Below are positions 16,557 through 24,401 of a stretch of DNA of 64,000 bases, one piece after another. Every line of letters starts with the position of its first letter. The stretch's first letter is position 1. A program made the position numbers and the translations under genes. Source of the stretch: Burkholderia anthina (GTDB lineage Bacteria > Pseudomonadota > Gammaproteobacteria > Burkholderiales > Burkholderiaceae); assembly GCF_902498995.1 (NCBI RefSeq), contig NZ_CABVLY010000017.1, forward strand, positions 124,001 through 188,000, read 5' to 3'. Below the pieces are notes generated by a model. The model did not search any database, had not been told where the DNA came from, and was given only the letters and a program-made list of their open reading frames with translations.

Positions 16557-18116
16557 ATGAAAGTTTCTCGAATCTCGTTGAAAAAAACCGCGATGCGGGC
16601 GCTGCCGGCGTTGACGCTCGCTCATGTCGCCGCCGCCGCGCTGTTTGCGGTGCCGGCTGTCTCGCATGCACATGGCTATGTGGAATCGCCGCCGGATCGT
16701 CCGTTGGCGTGCTTCAACGAGGGTGCGGAAAATCCGAAATCGGACGGCTGCAAGGCAGCCAAGAGCATCAGTGGCTCCACCCCGTTTTACGATCGCATGT
16801 CCAACGCGATCCTGGGTGTGAAGGGCGATGCGGACCATCGTGCACAAATTCCGGACGGTCTGATCTGCGCTGGGGGTAAGGAGAGCTGGAAGGGCATCGA
16901 TGCTGTCGCGAACTGGGCGGCCACACCGGTCAAGCCCGACGCGAGCGGCAATGTCATGCTGCGGTACAAGCAGACCGCCAAGCACTACACCACCTATTTC
17001 AAGACGTACATTTCCAAGCCGTCCTACGATTTTTCGCGTCCGCTGAAATGGAGCGACCTTCAGGAGCAGCCGGTTGGTCAAGTGGACAAGCGCGGGCCGG
17101 AAGCCTATACGGAATATCCGATCAACCTGAACGGCGTTTCCGGCAAACGCGTGCTGTACACGATCTGGCAGCGCGATCCGAGCGACAACGCGGAAGGATT
17201 CTATAGCTGCAGCGATATTGACGTCATTCCGTCCAACGTGAACTGGATGCCGTCCGGGAAGATCGAGTTCGGCGGTGTGCAGAAGGCCGGCGACGAAGCC
17301 AAGCTCCGCGTGTTCGACAAGACGCGCGGCAACGATCTCGAGTCCCATAGCATGAAGATCGGTGCGAACAACGTCAATGCCGCGGACTGGATCTACGATC
17401 TGGCGAATCAGGTCAATGGGCGTTCGCAATACGTCCGGGTCGGCCAACTGAGCGCCGACGGCAAGACGATCGATCCGGTGCGCAGCGCGGCCGAGAACGA
17501 AGTGTTCGGCAACGGCAAGGAATATGCGTACGCGATCGAGGTCAAGAGCAACGGCGGTGGCGAGCAGCCGCCCGCGACGGTGCCGCCGGTGGCCGCGATC
17601 AGCGGTCCGGCCACGGTTCAGGGCGGTCAGCAGGTCACGCTGTCGGCAAACCAGTCGAGCGACCCGAACGGTCTGCCGCTGACCTACGCATGGACGATGC
17701 CGTCGGACTTCAAGAATGCACGCAACGGTTCGACCCTGACGTTTACGGCACCGAAGGCGGAACAGGACCGAAGCTTCGTGTTCAAGCTCGTCGTCGATAA
17801 CGGCAAGACGACCGCGACCGCGACCCACACCCTGCTGGTCAAGGGTACCGGCAACCCGGGCAACCCCGAAACCCCGGGCAATCCCGAAAATCCGAGCAAC
17901 CCGGACACGCCGGAAAACCCCGGCAATGACGGCAACGCGGGCAACTACCCTGCCTATCAGGCCGGCCATGCATACAAGGGCGGCGAGATCGTCACGAATA
18001 ACGGCAAGCTGTACCAGTGCAAGTCGTTCCCTGCATCGGGCTGGTGCGGTCAGGCACAGGCGGCGTACGAACCGGGCAAGGGTTGGGCCTGGACCGATGC
18101 CTGGACTACGAAGTAA
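16557..18116 (+). CDS. Secreted AA10 lytic polysaccharide monooxygenase with chitin-binding module (GbpA-like)
   Basis: A 519-aa exported copper enzyme that oxidatively cleaves chitin-type polysaccharide. The signal peptide ends in SHA, giving mature N-terminal His39 (HGYVESPPDRP), the first copper ligand. The second is His143 in KHYTTYFKTYISKPSYD, matching the AA10 pattern. After the catalytic domain (about 39-240) comes a linker domain and a PKD/Ig-like module (about 345-430, AISGPATVQGGQQVTLSANQ). A Pro-Asn-Gly linker follows, then a C-terminal CBM5/12-type module (YPAYQAGHAYKGGEIV ... GWAWTDAWTTK). It sits 117 bases upstream of a secretion operon and is a likely client of it. Confidence 0.93.
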   Translation: MKVSRISLKKTAMRALPALTLAHVAAAALFAVPAVSHAHGYVESPPDRPLACFNEGAENPKSDGCKAAKSISGSTPFYDRMSNAILGVKGDADHRAQIPDGLICAGGKESWKGIDAVANWAATPVKPDASGNVMLRYKQTAKHYTTYFKTYISKPSYDFSRPLKWSDLQEQPVGQVDKRGPEAYTEYPINLNGVSGKRVLYTIWQRDPSDNAEGFYSCSDIDVIPSNVNWMPSGKIEFGGVQKAGDEAKLRVFDKTRGNDLESHSMKIGANNVNAADWIYDLANQVNGRSQYVRVGQLSADGKTIDPVRSAAENEVFGNGKEYAYAIEVKSNGGGEQPPATVPPVAAISGPATVQGGQQVTLSANQSSDPNGLPLTYAWTMPSDFKNARNGSTLTFTAPKAEQDRSFVFKLVVDNGKTTATATHTLLVKGTGNPGNPETPGNPENPSNPDTPENPGNDGNAGNYPAYQAGHAYKGGEIVTNNGKLYQCKSFPASGWCGQAQAAYEPGKGWAWTDAWTTK

Positions 18117-18233
18117 TGGGTACTCGTGCTGATTGCCGAACGGCATGACGCGCGCGATGGCGGGGGAGGTCGATCATTGGCCGGCCCCCTCCGCCCATAT
18201 CCGCCATGAAGGTTTCAATCAAGGAGGAACATC

Positions 18234-18671
18234 ATGAATCGAAACATCATTCGATCGCGCCTGCGGACCGCACGGGGCTTCACCCTGCTGGAACTGCTGG
18301 TTGCGCTGTTGATCATCGCGTTGTTGGCCAGCTATGTCGGGCCGAAAGTCCTGTCCTACTCGGACCGGGCCAAGGTGCAGGCGGCGCAGGCGCAAATGAA
18401 GTCGCTGGGCGACGCGCTCGTGAAGTACCGACTCGATACCGGCAGCTATCCGGCTGCGGACCAGGGGCTCGAGGCGCTCGTGAAGCAGCCGTCCGGAACG
18501 CCGATGTGGCATGGGCCGTATCTGGCGAAGGATGTCCCGAACGATCCCTGGGGGCGACCGTATCAATATCACGTGCCGGGTCGCGACTCGGACGCGGAAA
18601 TCGTTTCGCTGGGCCGGGACGGGAAGCTGGGAGGAGAGGGTTATGACGCGGACCTTGTCTACGGCCTGTAA
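18234..18671 (+). CDS. Type II secretion major pseudopilin GspG-like
   Basis: A 145-aa prepilin with a class III signal: RTARG cleaved before FTLLELLVALLIIALLAS, with Glu at mature position 5 and N-methylation site Phe1. The globular part carries the GspG pattern (LGDALVKYRLDTGSYPAADQGLEALV, then DPWGRPYQYHVPG). First gene of a 13-gene co-directional operon, with a GGAGGAA element upstream. It overlaps the next gene by 29 bases. Confidence 0.93.
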   Translation: MNRNIIRSRLRTARGFTLLELLVALLIIALLASYVGPKVLSYSDRAKVQAAQAQMKSLGDALVKYRLDTGSYPAADQGLEALVKQPSGTPMWHGPYLAKDVPNDPWGRPYQYHVPGRDSDAEIVSLGRDGKLGGEGYDADLVYGL

Positions 18672-19158
18672 GCGCGGGACCGCCGTGCTCGCGATGCTTG
18701 CCGGAATCGCCACGTCCGCCCACGCGGAATGCTGGTTCGACGCCGGGCAGCGACACAACATTGATCCGCTGCTGTTGTATTCGATCGCGAAGGTCGAGTC
18801 GTCGCTGAATCCGAGCGCGATCAACCGCAACCGGAACGGCACCTACGATATCGGCCTCATGCAGATCAACAGTACGCATCTGCCTCGTCTGAGCAAGGCG
18901 GGGATTACGCGAGAGAAGCTGCTCAACGATTCGTGCACGTCGGTCATGGCCGGCGCGCAGATTCTGTCCGGATTCATTTCCCGGCACGGGTATACGTGGG
19001 AAGCCGTCGGCGCATACAACGCCGGAAGCGCACCGCATCGGCGCGAGCTGCGCGAGCGGTATGCGAAAAAAGTGTGGCATCACTATGCAAAACTGAAGCA
19101 GGCCGCCCAGGCGCGCCGATCCGGCGCGGCGATGGCCGTTGCCGACAAGGGGCATTGA
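18643..19158 (+). CDS. Periplasmic lytic transglycosylase (SLT domain, IagB/VirB1-like)
   Basis: A 171-aa exported muramidase. The signal peptide (KRGTAVLAMLAGIATSAHA) precedes an SLT fold with catalytic Glu52 (YSIAKVESSLNPSA), the GLMQINSTHLPRL motif and AVGAYNAGSAPHRR. Such enzymes open peptidoglycan locally for envelope-spanning machines. It lies between gspG and gspF, overlaps gspG by 29 bases, and ends 1 base before gspF, so it is dedicated to this system. Start chosen at 18643 because of the strong GGAGGAGAGGG element. Confidence 0.9.
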   Translation: MTRTLSTACKRGTAVLAMLAGIATSAHAECWFDAGQRHNIDPLLLYSIAKVESSLNPSAINRNRNGTYDIGLMQINSTHLPRLSKAGITREKLLNDSCTSVMAGAQILSGFISRHGYTWEAVGAYNAGSAPHRRELRERYAKKVWHHYAKLKQAAQARRSGAAMAVADKGH

Positions 19159-19159
19159 A

Positions 19160-20350
19160 GTGGCGATCTTTCAAGTCGATCTTCTGTCTGGCGGCAAGCT
19201 CGTCAAGCGGACCGTCGATGCGCCGGACGAAGCGAGCGCGCGCCAGCGCTGCATGGTTTCGGGCGAGACGGTCACGGTTCTCGCGGTGAAGCGCCGGGCA
19301 GGCATCGTCCCGTGGTCGCGACAGCCGAAATTTCCGCTCGGCCTGTTTCTGCAGGAGTTGTCGACACTGCTCGATGCAGGGCTCGTGCTGATCGAGGCGA
19401 TCGAGGCGCTGCGCGACAAGGCCGAATCGGAGAAGGGGCTGCGCGCGGTTCTCGACGAGCTGGTCGCCAGGATGCGCGAAGGACAAGCTTTTTCGATGGC
19501 GCTCGCGCAGCAGCCGTCGATCTTTCCACCGTTGCTCGTCGCGACGGTCGAAGCGTCGGAGGGCAGCGGCCAATTGCCGATCGCACTGCGGCGTTTTCAG
19601 CATTACGAGACGCGTCTGGAGCAGATTCGCAAGCGCGTCAGCGGCGCGCTCGTCTATCCCGCGGTCGTGATGGCAGTCGGGGCAGCCATTCTGCTGTTTA
19701 TGCTGTTTTTCGTCGTGCCGCGCTTTTCCGCCGTATTCGAGAGCATCAACGAGCCGCCCGCGACCGCCGTCGTGATGCTGTGGTGGGCCGGACTGGTGCA
19801 GCAGCACGGCATGGTCCTGCTGGCCGGATTGGCCGGGCTGGCGGTCGCGACCGTGGCGCTCGTGCGCACGCAGCATGCCCGACGAACGTTTCTGAACGTG
19901 CTGTGGCGGACGCCACGGCTTCGCGAAATCTGTCACTTATTTGTGCTGTCCCGGTTCTATCGCACGGTCGGTTTGCTGCTGGCAGGCGGGACGGCGGCCA
20001 TCGATGCGCTCGAACTGGCCGGGCGCCTGCTGCCGGCGCCGTATCTTCCGCGTCTGGAGCGATCGCTGGGCGACCTGCGTGCCGGACAGTCGCTGTCGGA
20101 TGTGCTGACCGCGCAGAACCTCACCACGCCGGTTGCCGAACGCCTGCTGCGGGTCGGGGAGCGCAGCGGCGAACTGGGCGAGATGTGCGAGAAGATCGCG
20201 CACTTTCACGATGGCACGCTCGATCGCGCGATCGAGGTATTCAGCAAACTGTTCGAACCCATTCTCATGCTCGGCATCGGTGCGCTCGTCGGCGCGATCG
20301 TATTGCTGCTCTATCTTCCGATCTTCGAACTGGCGAGCAGCATCGGCTGA
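19160..20350 (+). CDS. Inner-membrane platform protein GspF/PilC-like
   Basis: A 396-aa protein with two repeated cytoplasmic GspF domains (about 60-180 and 265-385) and three hydrophobic segments. Family motifs are FLQELSTLLDAGLVLIEAIEAL and VATVEASEGSGQLPIALRRF in the first half. The second half has FYRTVGLLLAGGTAAIDALELA and RLLRVGERSGELGEM. It anchors the assembly ATPase and moves pseudopilins. The GTG at 19160, one base after the previous stop and behind AAGGGG, is the most likely start; a TTG 21 bases earlier is an alternative. Confidence 0.92.
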   Translation: MAIFQVDLLSGGKLVKRTVDAPDEASARQRCMVSGETVTVLAVKRRAGIVPWSRQPKFPLGLFLQELSTLLDAGLVLIEAIEALRDKAESEKGLRAVLDELVARMREGQAFSMALAQQPSIFPPLLVATVEASEGSGQLPIALRRFQHYETRLEQIRKRVSGALVYPAVVMAVGAAILLFMLFFVVPRFSAVFESINEPPATAVVMLWWAGLVQQHGMVLLAGLAGLAVATVALVRTQHARRTFLNVLWRTPRLREICHLFVLSRFYRTVGLLLAGGTAAIDALELAGRLLPAPYLPRLERSLGDLRAGQSLSDVLTAQNLTTPVAERLLRVGERSGELGEMCEKIAHFHDGTLDRAIEVFSKLFEPILMLGIGALVGAIVLLLYLPIFELASSIG

Positions 20351-20400
20351 TTCAAAAATAGGCTTCGGCCTTGTCATTTTTAGGTTTTGTTGAGCCTTTT

Positions 20401-20426
20401 TGTCGGCGCGCGTGCCTGCGCCGACA
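20401..20426 (+). other. Stem-loop between gspF and gspE
   Basis: TGTCGGCGC (20401-20409) pairs perfectly with GCGCCGACA (20418-20426), with an 8-base loop. It is preceded by a T-rich stretch but not followed by one, so it is not a standard terminator in the plus direction. It lies in the only sizeable gap (125 bases) of the operon and may mark an mRNA processing site or an internal promoter boundary. Confidence 0.55.
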
Positions 20427-20475
20427 ATCCCCTCCATTGATTCAACACATTCATTCGACTTTTCCTGGAGGTGAT

Positions 20476-22059
20476 GTGACGAGCGTCGCAAGTACATCCG
20501 TGTTGCTGCAGGCCTGGCAGGACGAGGCCATGCAGCAGGGCGTCGCCCTGCCGGTCTACCTCGATGCGCTGCTGGGGCGCGAGCCTGATCGGCTCGGACA
20601 GGTGGCATCGTGCCTCGGGGCACGGCCGCTGTCCCCGGAACGACTCCGGGGTGCCGCGCCGCGCTGGGATCTGTTGCCGCTGGCCGAGGCCCTGGCCGTG
20701 CACGTATTGCCGCTGGAAATCGATGGAGCCGCCTGCGTGGTCCTAGCCGATCCGTTTGCCCGGGCAACGCGCGAGCGTCTGCAACGGCGATTCGCGCCGG
20801 ATCGGGTCGTGTTCGCGATGAGCCTGCCCGGCGCGGTCGATGCTTGTCTCAAGGAGATGGAGTCGAGCGAGCGCGTGATGGACGATGCGGTCGACGTCGG
20901 CGCTCAGAGCGATTCGCTCGCGCTGGCGGTCGAATCGATCACGCTCGCGAGCATCGCCAACGACGAAAGCCCGATCATTCGCCTCGTCAACATGACGCTT
21001 TATGACGCGCTGCAGAGCCGCGCGAGCGATATACACCTCGAAGCAACCGCGGAAGGGCTGCAGATCCGCTATCGAGTCGATGGCGTGATGCGCATGATTC
21101 GTTCTGTCTCGGGTATCGAGGTGGCGAGCCAGATCATGTCGCGCCTCAAGGTTCTGGCGAGTCTCGACATCGCGGAAAAGCGCGTGCCGCAGGACGGGCG
21201 CTTCAAGGTCGCGCTGCAGGGTCGGGAGATCGACCTGCGCGTATCGATCATGCCCGGTGTGTACGGTGAAAACGCGGTGCTGCGTATTCTCGACAAGTCG
21301 CAGCGCGGCCGCCAGCTAAGCCTCGACACGCTCGGTTTCGACGCGCATTCGATCGGCCGGATCCGGGCGCTCATGCAAATGCCTCACGGGCTGACGCTCG
21401 TGACGGGGCCGACGGGCAGCGGGAAATCCACGACATTGTACGGCGCGCTCTCGGAGATCAATACCGGCGACGAGAAGCTCATCACGATCGAGGACCCGGT
21501 CGAATACGAATTGCAAGGTGTCCTTCAGATTCCCGTCAACGAAAAGAAAGGTCTGACGTTTGCGCGCGGCCTGCGGTCGATTCTTCGCCACGACCCGGAC
21601 ACCATCCTGGTCGGCGAGATCCGCGACGAGGAAACCGCATCGATCGCCGTGCAGTCCGCGCTGACAGGGCACCGCGTGTTGTCGTCGGTGCATGCAAACG
21701 ATGCGTTCAGCCTGATCGACCGATTCATCTACATGGGTGTCGAGCCGTCGACGTTTCTCGAGGCACTCAACGGCATCGTGTGCCAGCGCCTCGTGCGGCG
21801 ACTGTGCGCCGAGTGTCAGGCGTCGCGGCCGGATTGCGAGACGTGCGGGGGCAGCGGTTTTCATGGTCGGGTGGGTCTGGCCGAAGTCATTACGCTCGAT
21901 ACGGCATTGCGGGTCGCGCTTATCGACGGCTCGCCGGACAAGCGCGAGGCCGCACTCGCGCGCAGCGCGGGCTATCGCTCGCTCAAGGATGGCGCGCTTG
22001 CGCTGATCGACATGGGATTGACGACATATCAGGAGGTACAGCGTGCAATTGTTTTGTGA
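20476..22059 (+). CDS. Secretion/pilus assembly ATPase GspE/PilB-like
   Basis: A 527-aa hexameric cytoplasmic ATPase. Walker A is at about 311-319 (GPTGSGKSTTLYGAL), the Asp box is near VEYELQGVLQIPVN, and Walker B lies in DTILVGEIRDEETASIA with a His box (LTGHRVLSSVHANDAFS). The zinc tetracysteine of GspE/PilB is intact (LCAECQAS then CETCGGSGFHGR). The start is the GTG at 20476, directly behind CCTGGAGGTGAT. No separate retraction ATPase (PilT) is encoded nearby, which fits secretion or a non-retracting pilus. Confidence 0.95.
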   Translation: MTSVASTSVLLQAWQDEAMQQGVALPVYLDALLGREPDRLGQVASCLGARPLSPERLRGAAPRWDLLPLAEALAVHVLPLEIDGAACVVLADPFARATRERLQRRFAPDRVVFAMSLPGAVDACLKEMESSERVMDDAVDVGAQSDSLALAVESITLASIANDESPIIRLVNMTLYDALQSRASDIHLEATAEGLQIRYRVDGVMRMIRSVSGIEVASQIMSRLKVLASLDIAEKRVPQDGRFKVALQGREIDLRVSIMPGVYGENAVLRILDKSQRGRQLSLDTLGFDAHSIGRIRALMQMPHGLTLVTGPTGSGKSTTLYGALSEINTGDEKLITIEDPVEYELQGVLQIPVNEKKGLTFARGLRSILRHDPDTILVGEIRDEETASIAVQSALTGHRVLSSVHANDAFSLIDRFIYMGVEPSTFLEALNGIVCQRLVRRLCAECQASRPDCETCGGSGFHGRVGLAEVITLDTALRVALIDGSPDKREAALARSAGYRSLKDGALALIDMGLTTYQEVQRAIVL

Positions 22060-22798
22060 AGAGCGTGTGGCCCTGATCGGGTCGGAACACATCACGCTGG
22101 CTCGCCCCCGGACTATGCCGATCGCGGCGATCGAACACGGCGGCGAGCCGGTTGCCGCGCTTGCCGGCCTTCTGGCGCAGGCCGGCGGCGGTGCCAAGGG
22201 GCGCGGCGTGCTGTCGTCGTTGCGACGGCTTCACGTCTTGCTCGGACATCCGTGGCTCGATGCCGCGATTCTGCCGTGGCAGGACGGCCTGGTTGCCGGT
22301 GCCGCATGGCAAGCGTACGCACGTGTCGTGCTCGCCGAGCATGGCGTCAAGGCGCCGGAAGGCTTGAATCTGTGCATCGAGGCCGCCGGGTACGGGCGCT
22401 CGCGTCTGTGCGTCGGTGTGCGCGCCGAATGGGTCGGTGCGCTGGCGGCAGCCAGCGAGGGCGCCGGCTGGCGCATGGCATCGTGCCGCGACATCGTGTC
22501 GGCATCGGCCGCGCGTCATGTCGGTCGGGTCGGAAGCAACGGCACGCTGGCGTTGCTGGAACCCGGCACGCTGACGTGTCTGTTCCGCGCAAACGCCCAA
22601 TGGCAAGATCTGGCCACGCTGCGGCTCGACGCGGGGCAGTCGTTGCCGGAGGCGCTCGACACGCTTGCCGTGCTGAGCGGTCATGCGATGGACGACGGGA
22701 TTCACGTCGCGGGTTGCGTGCCGTCCGGCGTCGCGTCGAACAATCGGTGGACCTGCGTCGGTTCGCCCGATCGCCGCTGGGATGGGGTGCCGGCATGA
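22043..22798 (+). CDS. Probable PilM/GspL-like cytoplasmic component
   Basis: A 251-aa protein without membrane helices, overlapping the gspE stop by 17 bases and the next gene by 4 bases. Sequence similarity is not obvious by eye. The assignment rests on position: the next three genes have the sizes and topologies of PilN, PilO and PilP, and PilM-like actin-fold proteins usually come first in that order. The middle region (LNLCIEAAGYGRSRLCVGV) could be an actin-fold strand pair. Alternative: the cytoplasmic part of a GspL. Confidence 0.6.
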   Translation: MQLFCEERVALIGSEHITLARPRTMPIAAIEHGGEPVAALAGLLAQAGGGAKGRGVLSSLRRLHVLLGHPWLDAAILPWQDGLVAGAAWQAYARVVLAEHGVKAPEGLNLCIEAAGYGRSRLCVGVRAEWVGALAAASEGAGWRMASCRDIVSASAARHVGRVGSNGTLALLEPGTLTCLFRANAQWQDLATLRLDAGQSLPEALDTLAVLSGHAMDDGIHVAGCVPSGVASNNRWTCVGSPDRRWDGVPA

Positions 22799-23331
22799 AG
22801 CGCATGCGCGATTTCGATTACCTGCCGAAGCGCCGGATGCTCGCGCCGCTCGCATGCCTGTTGCTGATTGCCGCGTTGTGCGGCGGCGTGTGGACGGCGA
22901 ACGAGCGCTCGGTGGTCAGGAATCTGGATAACGAAATGGAACAGCTCCGAGTGCGCGTCGATAACCGGCAGCGCATCGTGAACCGGGCGCGCCGGGATGC
23001 CCGGGACGCGCAGCAACGCACCGCGGAATCGGACCGGAAGGCGCCGATGACGGCCGTCGGCGAAATGCCGATGTTGCTTGATATCGAGCACGCCTGGACG
23101 CCGAAACTGGCGTTGCTGTCGCTGGCCATGTCGACCAAGGACGGCCGCGAGCAGGCGCGCATCGACGGGCTGGCAGCGAACCTGACGGAAGTCTATGCGT
23201 TTGTCGCGCGCCTGCGCCACGGCGCCGGCGGTGAAAAGCCGGGGGTTCGGGTAACGCTGCTGCAGCACGGCATCAAGATGGTCGAGCAGTATCCGCTCGC
23301 ATCGTTCAGCCTGAGCGTGGAGGCGAGATGA
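22795..23331 (+). CDS. PilN-like bitopic inner-membrane protein
   Basis: A 178-aa protein with a short basic N-terminus (MKRMRDFDYLPKRR), a single membrane helix (about residues 16-33, LAPLACLLLIAALCGGVW), a coiled-coil segment (about 38-75, rich in Glu, Arg and Gln) and a small ferredoxin-like periplasmic domain. This is the architecture of PilN/MshI2/GspL-C. ATGA overlaps link it to the genes on both sides. It would connect the cytoplasmic PilM-like protein to the periplasmic PilO/PilP-like partners. Confidence 0.7.
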   Translation: MKRMRDFDYLPKRRMLAPLACLLLIAALCGGVWTANERSVVRNLDNEMEQLRVRVDNRQRIVNRARRDARDAQQRTAESDRKAPMTAVGEMPMLLDIEHAWTPKLALLSLAMSTKDGREQARIDGLAANLTEVYAFVARLRHGAGGEKPGVRVTLLQHGIKMVEQYPLASFSLSVEAR

Positions 23332-23882
23332 AGCGGTTTCTCTCGACCCCCCTGAAATGGGGCATGTTGCTGGCTCGCGGCAGATGGTATGCGACGCGTG
23401 CTTCGGAAGAACTGGGCCGCGTCGGAATCGTGGCGGCGTTCGCCATTGTCGCGATGCTGGCTTATCGGTTCTGCATGCTCGAACCGGACGAGCGTGCGCT
23501 GCGGGCGGAACAGCAGACGCTGTCGACCCGGTGGCAACAACTCAAGGCGGTACCGCACGCGGAATCGTCGAGCGCTCAGCCTGCCGACGTGCTGAGCGGC
23601 GATCCGACCGCACGCAAATTTTCGATCTTCGACGTTCTGAAGCGTCACACCGTGATGATCGAGGAGGCGGCGTACCAGACGAGCGACGAGAGCGGCAAGC
23701 TGTCGCGACGCTCGATGGTCCTGACCGGCCAGGGGCGCTACCCCGATATCGTCGGCGCGCTGCGGGAGTTGCGGCAACAGCCGTTCGTGACCGTGGACCA
23801 GCTGACGCTCGAACGCACCGCGATGGAGACCGATCAGTTGCGCGTCGTGATGCACGTTTCCTTGCTGGCGAGGTTGTCATGA
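23328..23882 (+). CDS. PilO/GspM-like bitopic inner-membrane protein
   Basis: A 184-aa protein with one membrane helix (about residues 30-50, VGIVAAFAIVAMLAYRFCML), a coiled-coil segment (about 52-72) and a periplasmic ferredoxin-like domain (from about 115, VLTGQGRYPDIVGALRELRQ ... LTLERTAMETDQLRVVM). The latter pattern is typical of PilO and GspM. It overlaps both neighbouring genes by 4 bases. Confidence 0.72.
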   Translation: MKRFLSTPLKWGMLLARGRWYATRASEELGRVGIVAAFAIVAMLAYRFCMLEPDERALRAEQQTLSTRWQQLKAVPHAESSSAQPADVLSGDPTARKFSIFDVLKRHTVMIEEAAYQTSDESGKLSRRSMVLTGQGRYPDIVGALRELRQQPFVTVDQLTLERTAMETDQLRVVMHVSLLARLS

Positions 23883-24364
23883 ACCGCGCCGGGATGATTC
23901 ACGCAACGGCCGTCGCGATGGTTGCCGCGTTACTGACGATGCGGGTTGCCGGCGCTGCCGAGATGTCCGCCGAGCGTCCGCGTGTCGATCTGTTTCAGGC
24001 CCAGAGCCCGGCCTCGCTGGTTGCGGAACACAAGCCTTCGTCCGCCGAGCCGCCGTCGCTGCCGCTCGAGCCGCCGGAGCCGGCGTCGGCCACGCTGCCG
24101 GCGGATATTCCGCAAACGAAGCCGGCGATGCCTTTCGACGTGAGCGGCGAGTGGCGGGAGCCGGACCGGCACGTGATCGTGCTGGAAGGGATGGGCCGAA
24201 TGTTTCTTTTGTGCGGGCGTTGCGGTGGTTTGCGTGACGCGGTGCGTCCCGGCCAGGCACTGGCAGGCGGTTATCGCGTGAAGTCGATCGACGACGCCGA
24301 CGTCGTGCTGGCGGGGCCGGATGGTCGGCCGCATCGCTTGCCGATCGATCGCCACCCGCATTGA
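23879..24364 (+). CDS. PilP/GspC-like periplasmic connector
   Basis: A 161-aa exported protein. A signal peptide (ATAVAMVAALLTMRVAGAAE) is followed by a long Pro/Ser/Glu-rich linker (about 50-85), then a small beta domain (about 95-160) with VIVLEGMGRMFLLCGRCGGL and RVKSIDDADVVLAGPDG. The last segment, ending in a beta hairpin that reports position and a bound element, resembles the HR/PilP domain that contacts the secretin. No lipobox is seen, unlike typical PilP lipoproteins. Confidence 0.68.
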   Translation: MNRAGMIHATAVAMVAALLTMRVAGAAEMSAERPRVDLFQAQSPASLVAEHKPSSAEPPSLPLEPPEPASATLPADIPQTKPAMPFDVSGEWREPDRHVIVLEGMGRMFLLCGRCGGLRDAVRPGQALAGGYRVKSIDDADVVLAGPDGRPHRLPIDRHPH

Positions 24365-24401
24365 TGCAGTTTCTTCTGAACGAATTGATGAGAGCTTGAA
24401 C

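Noticed and set aside
18164..18196. GC-rich inverted sequence after the LPMO as a terminator
   Set aside because: The arms do not pair cleanly and no T-run follows.
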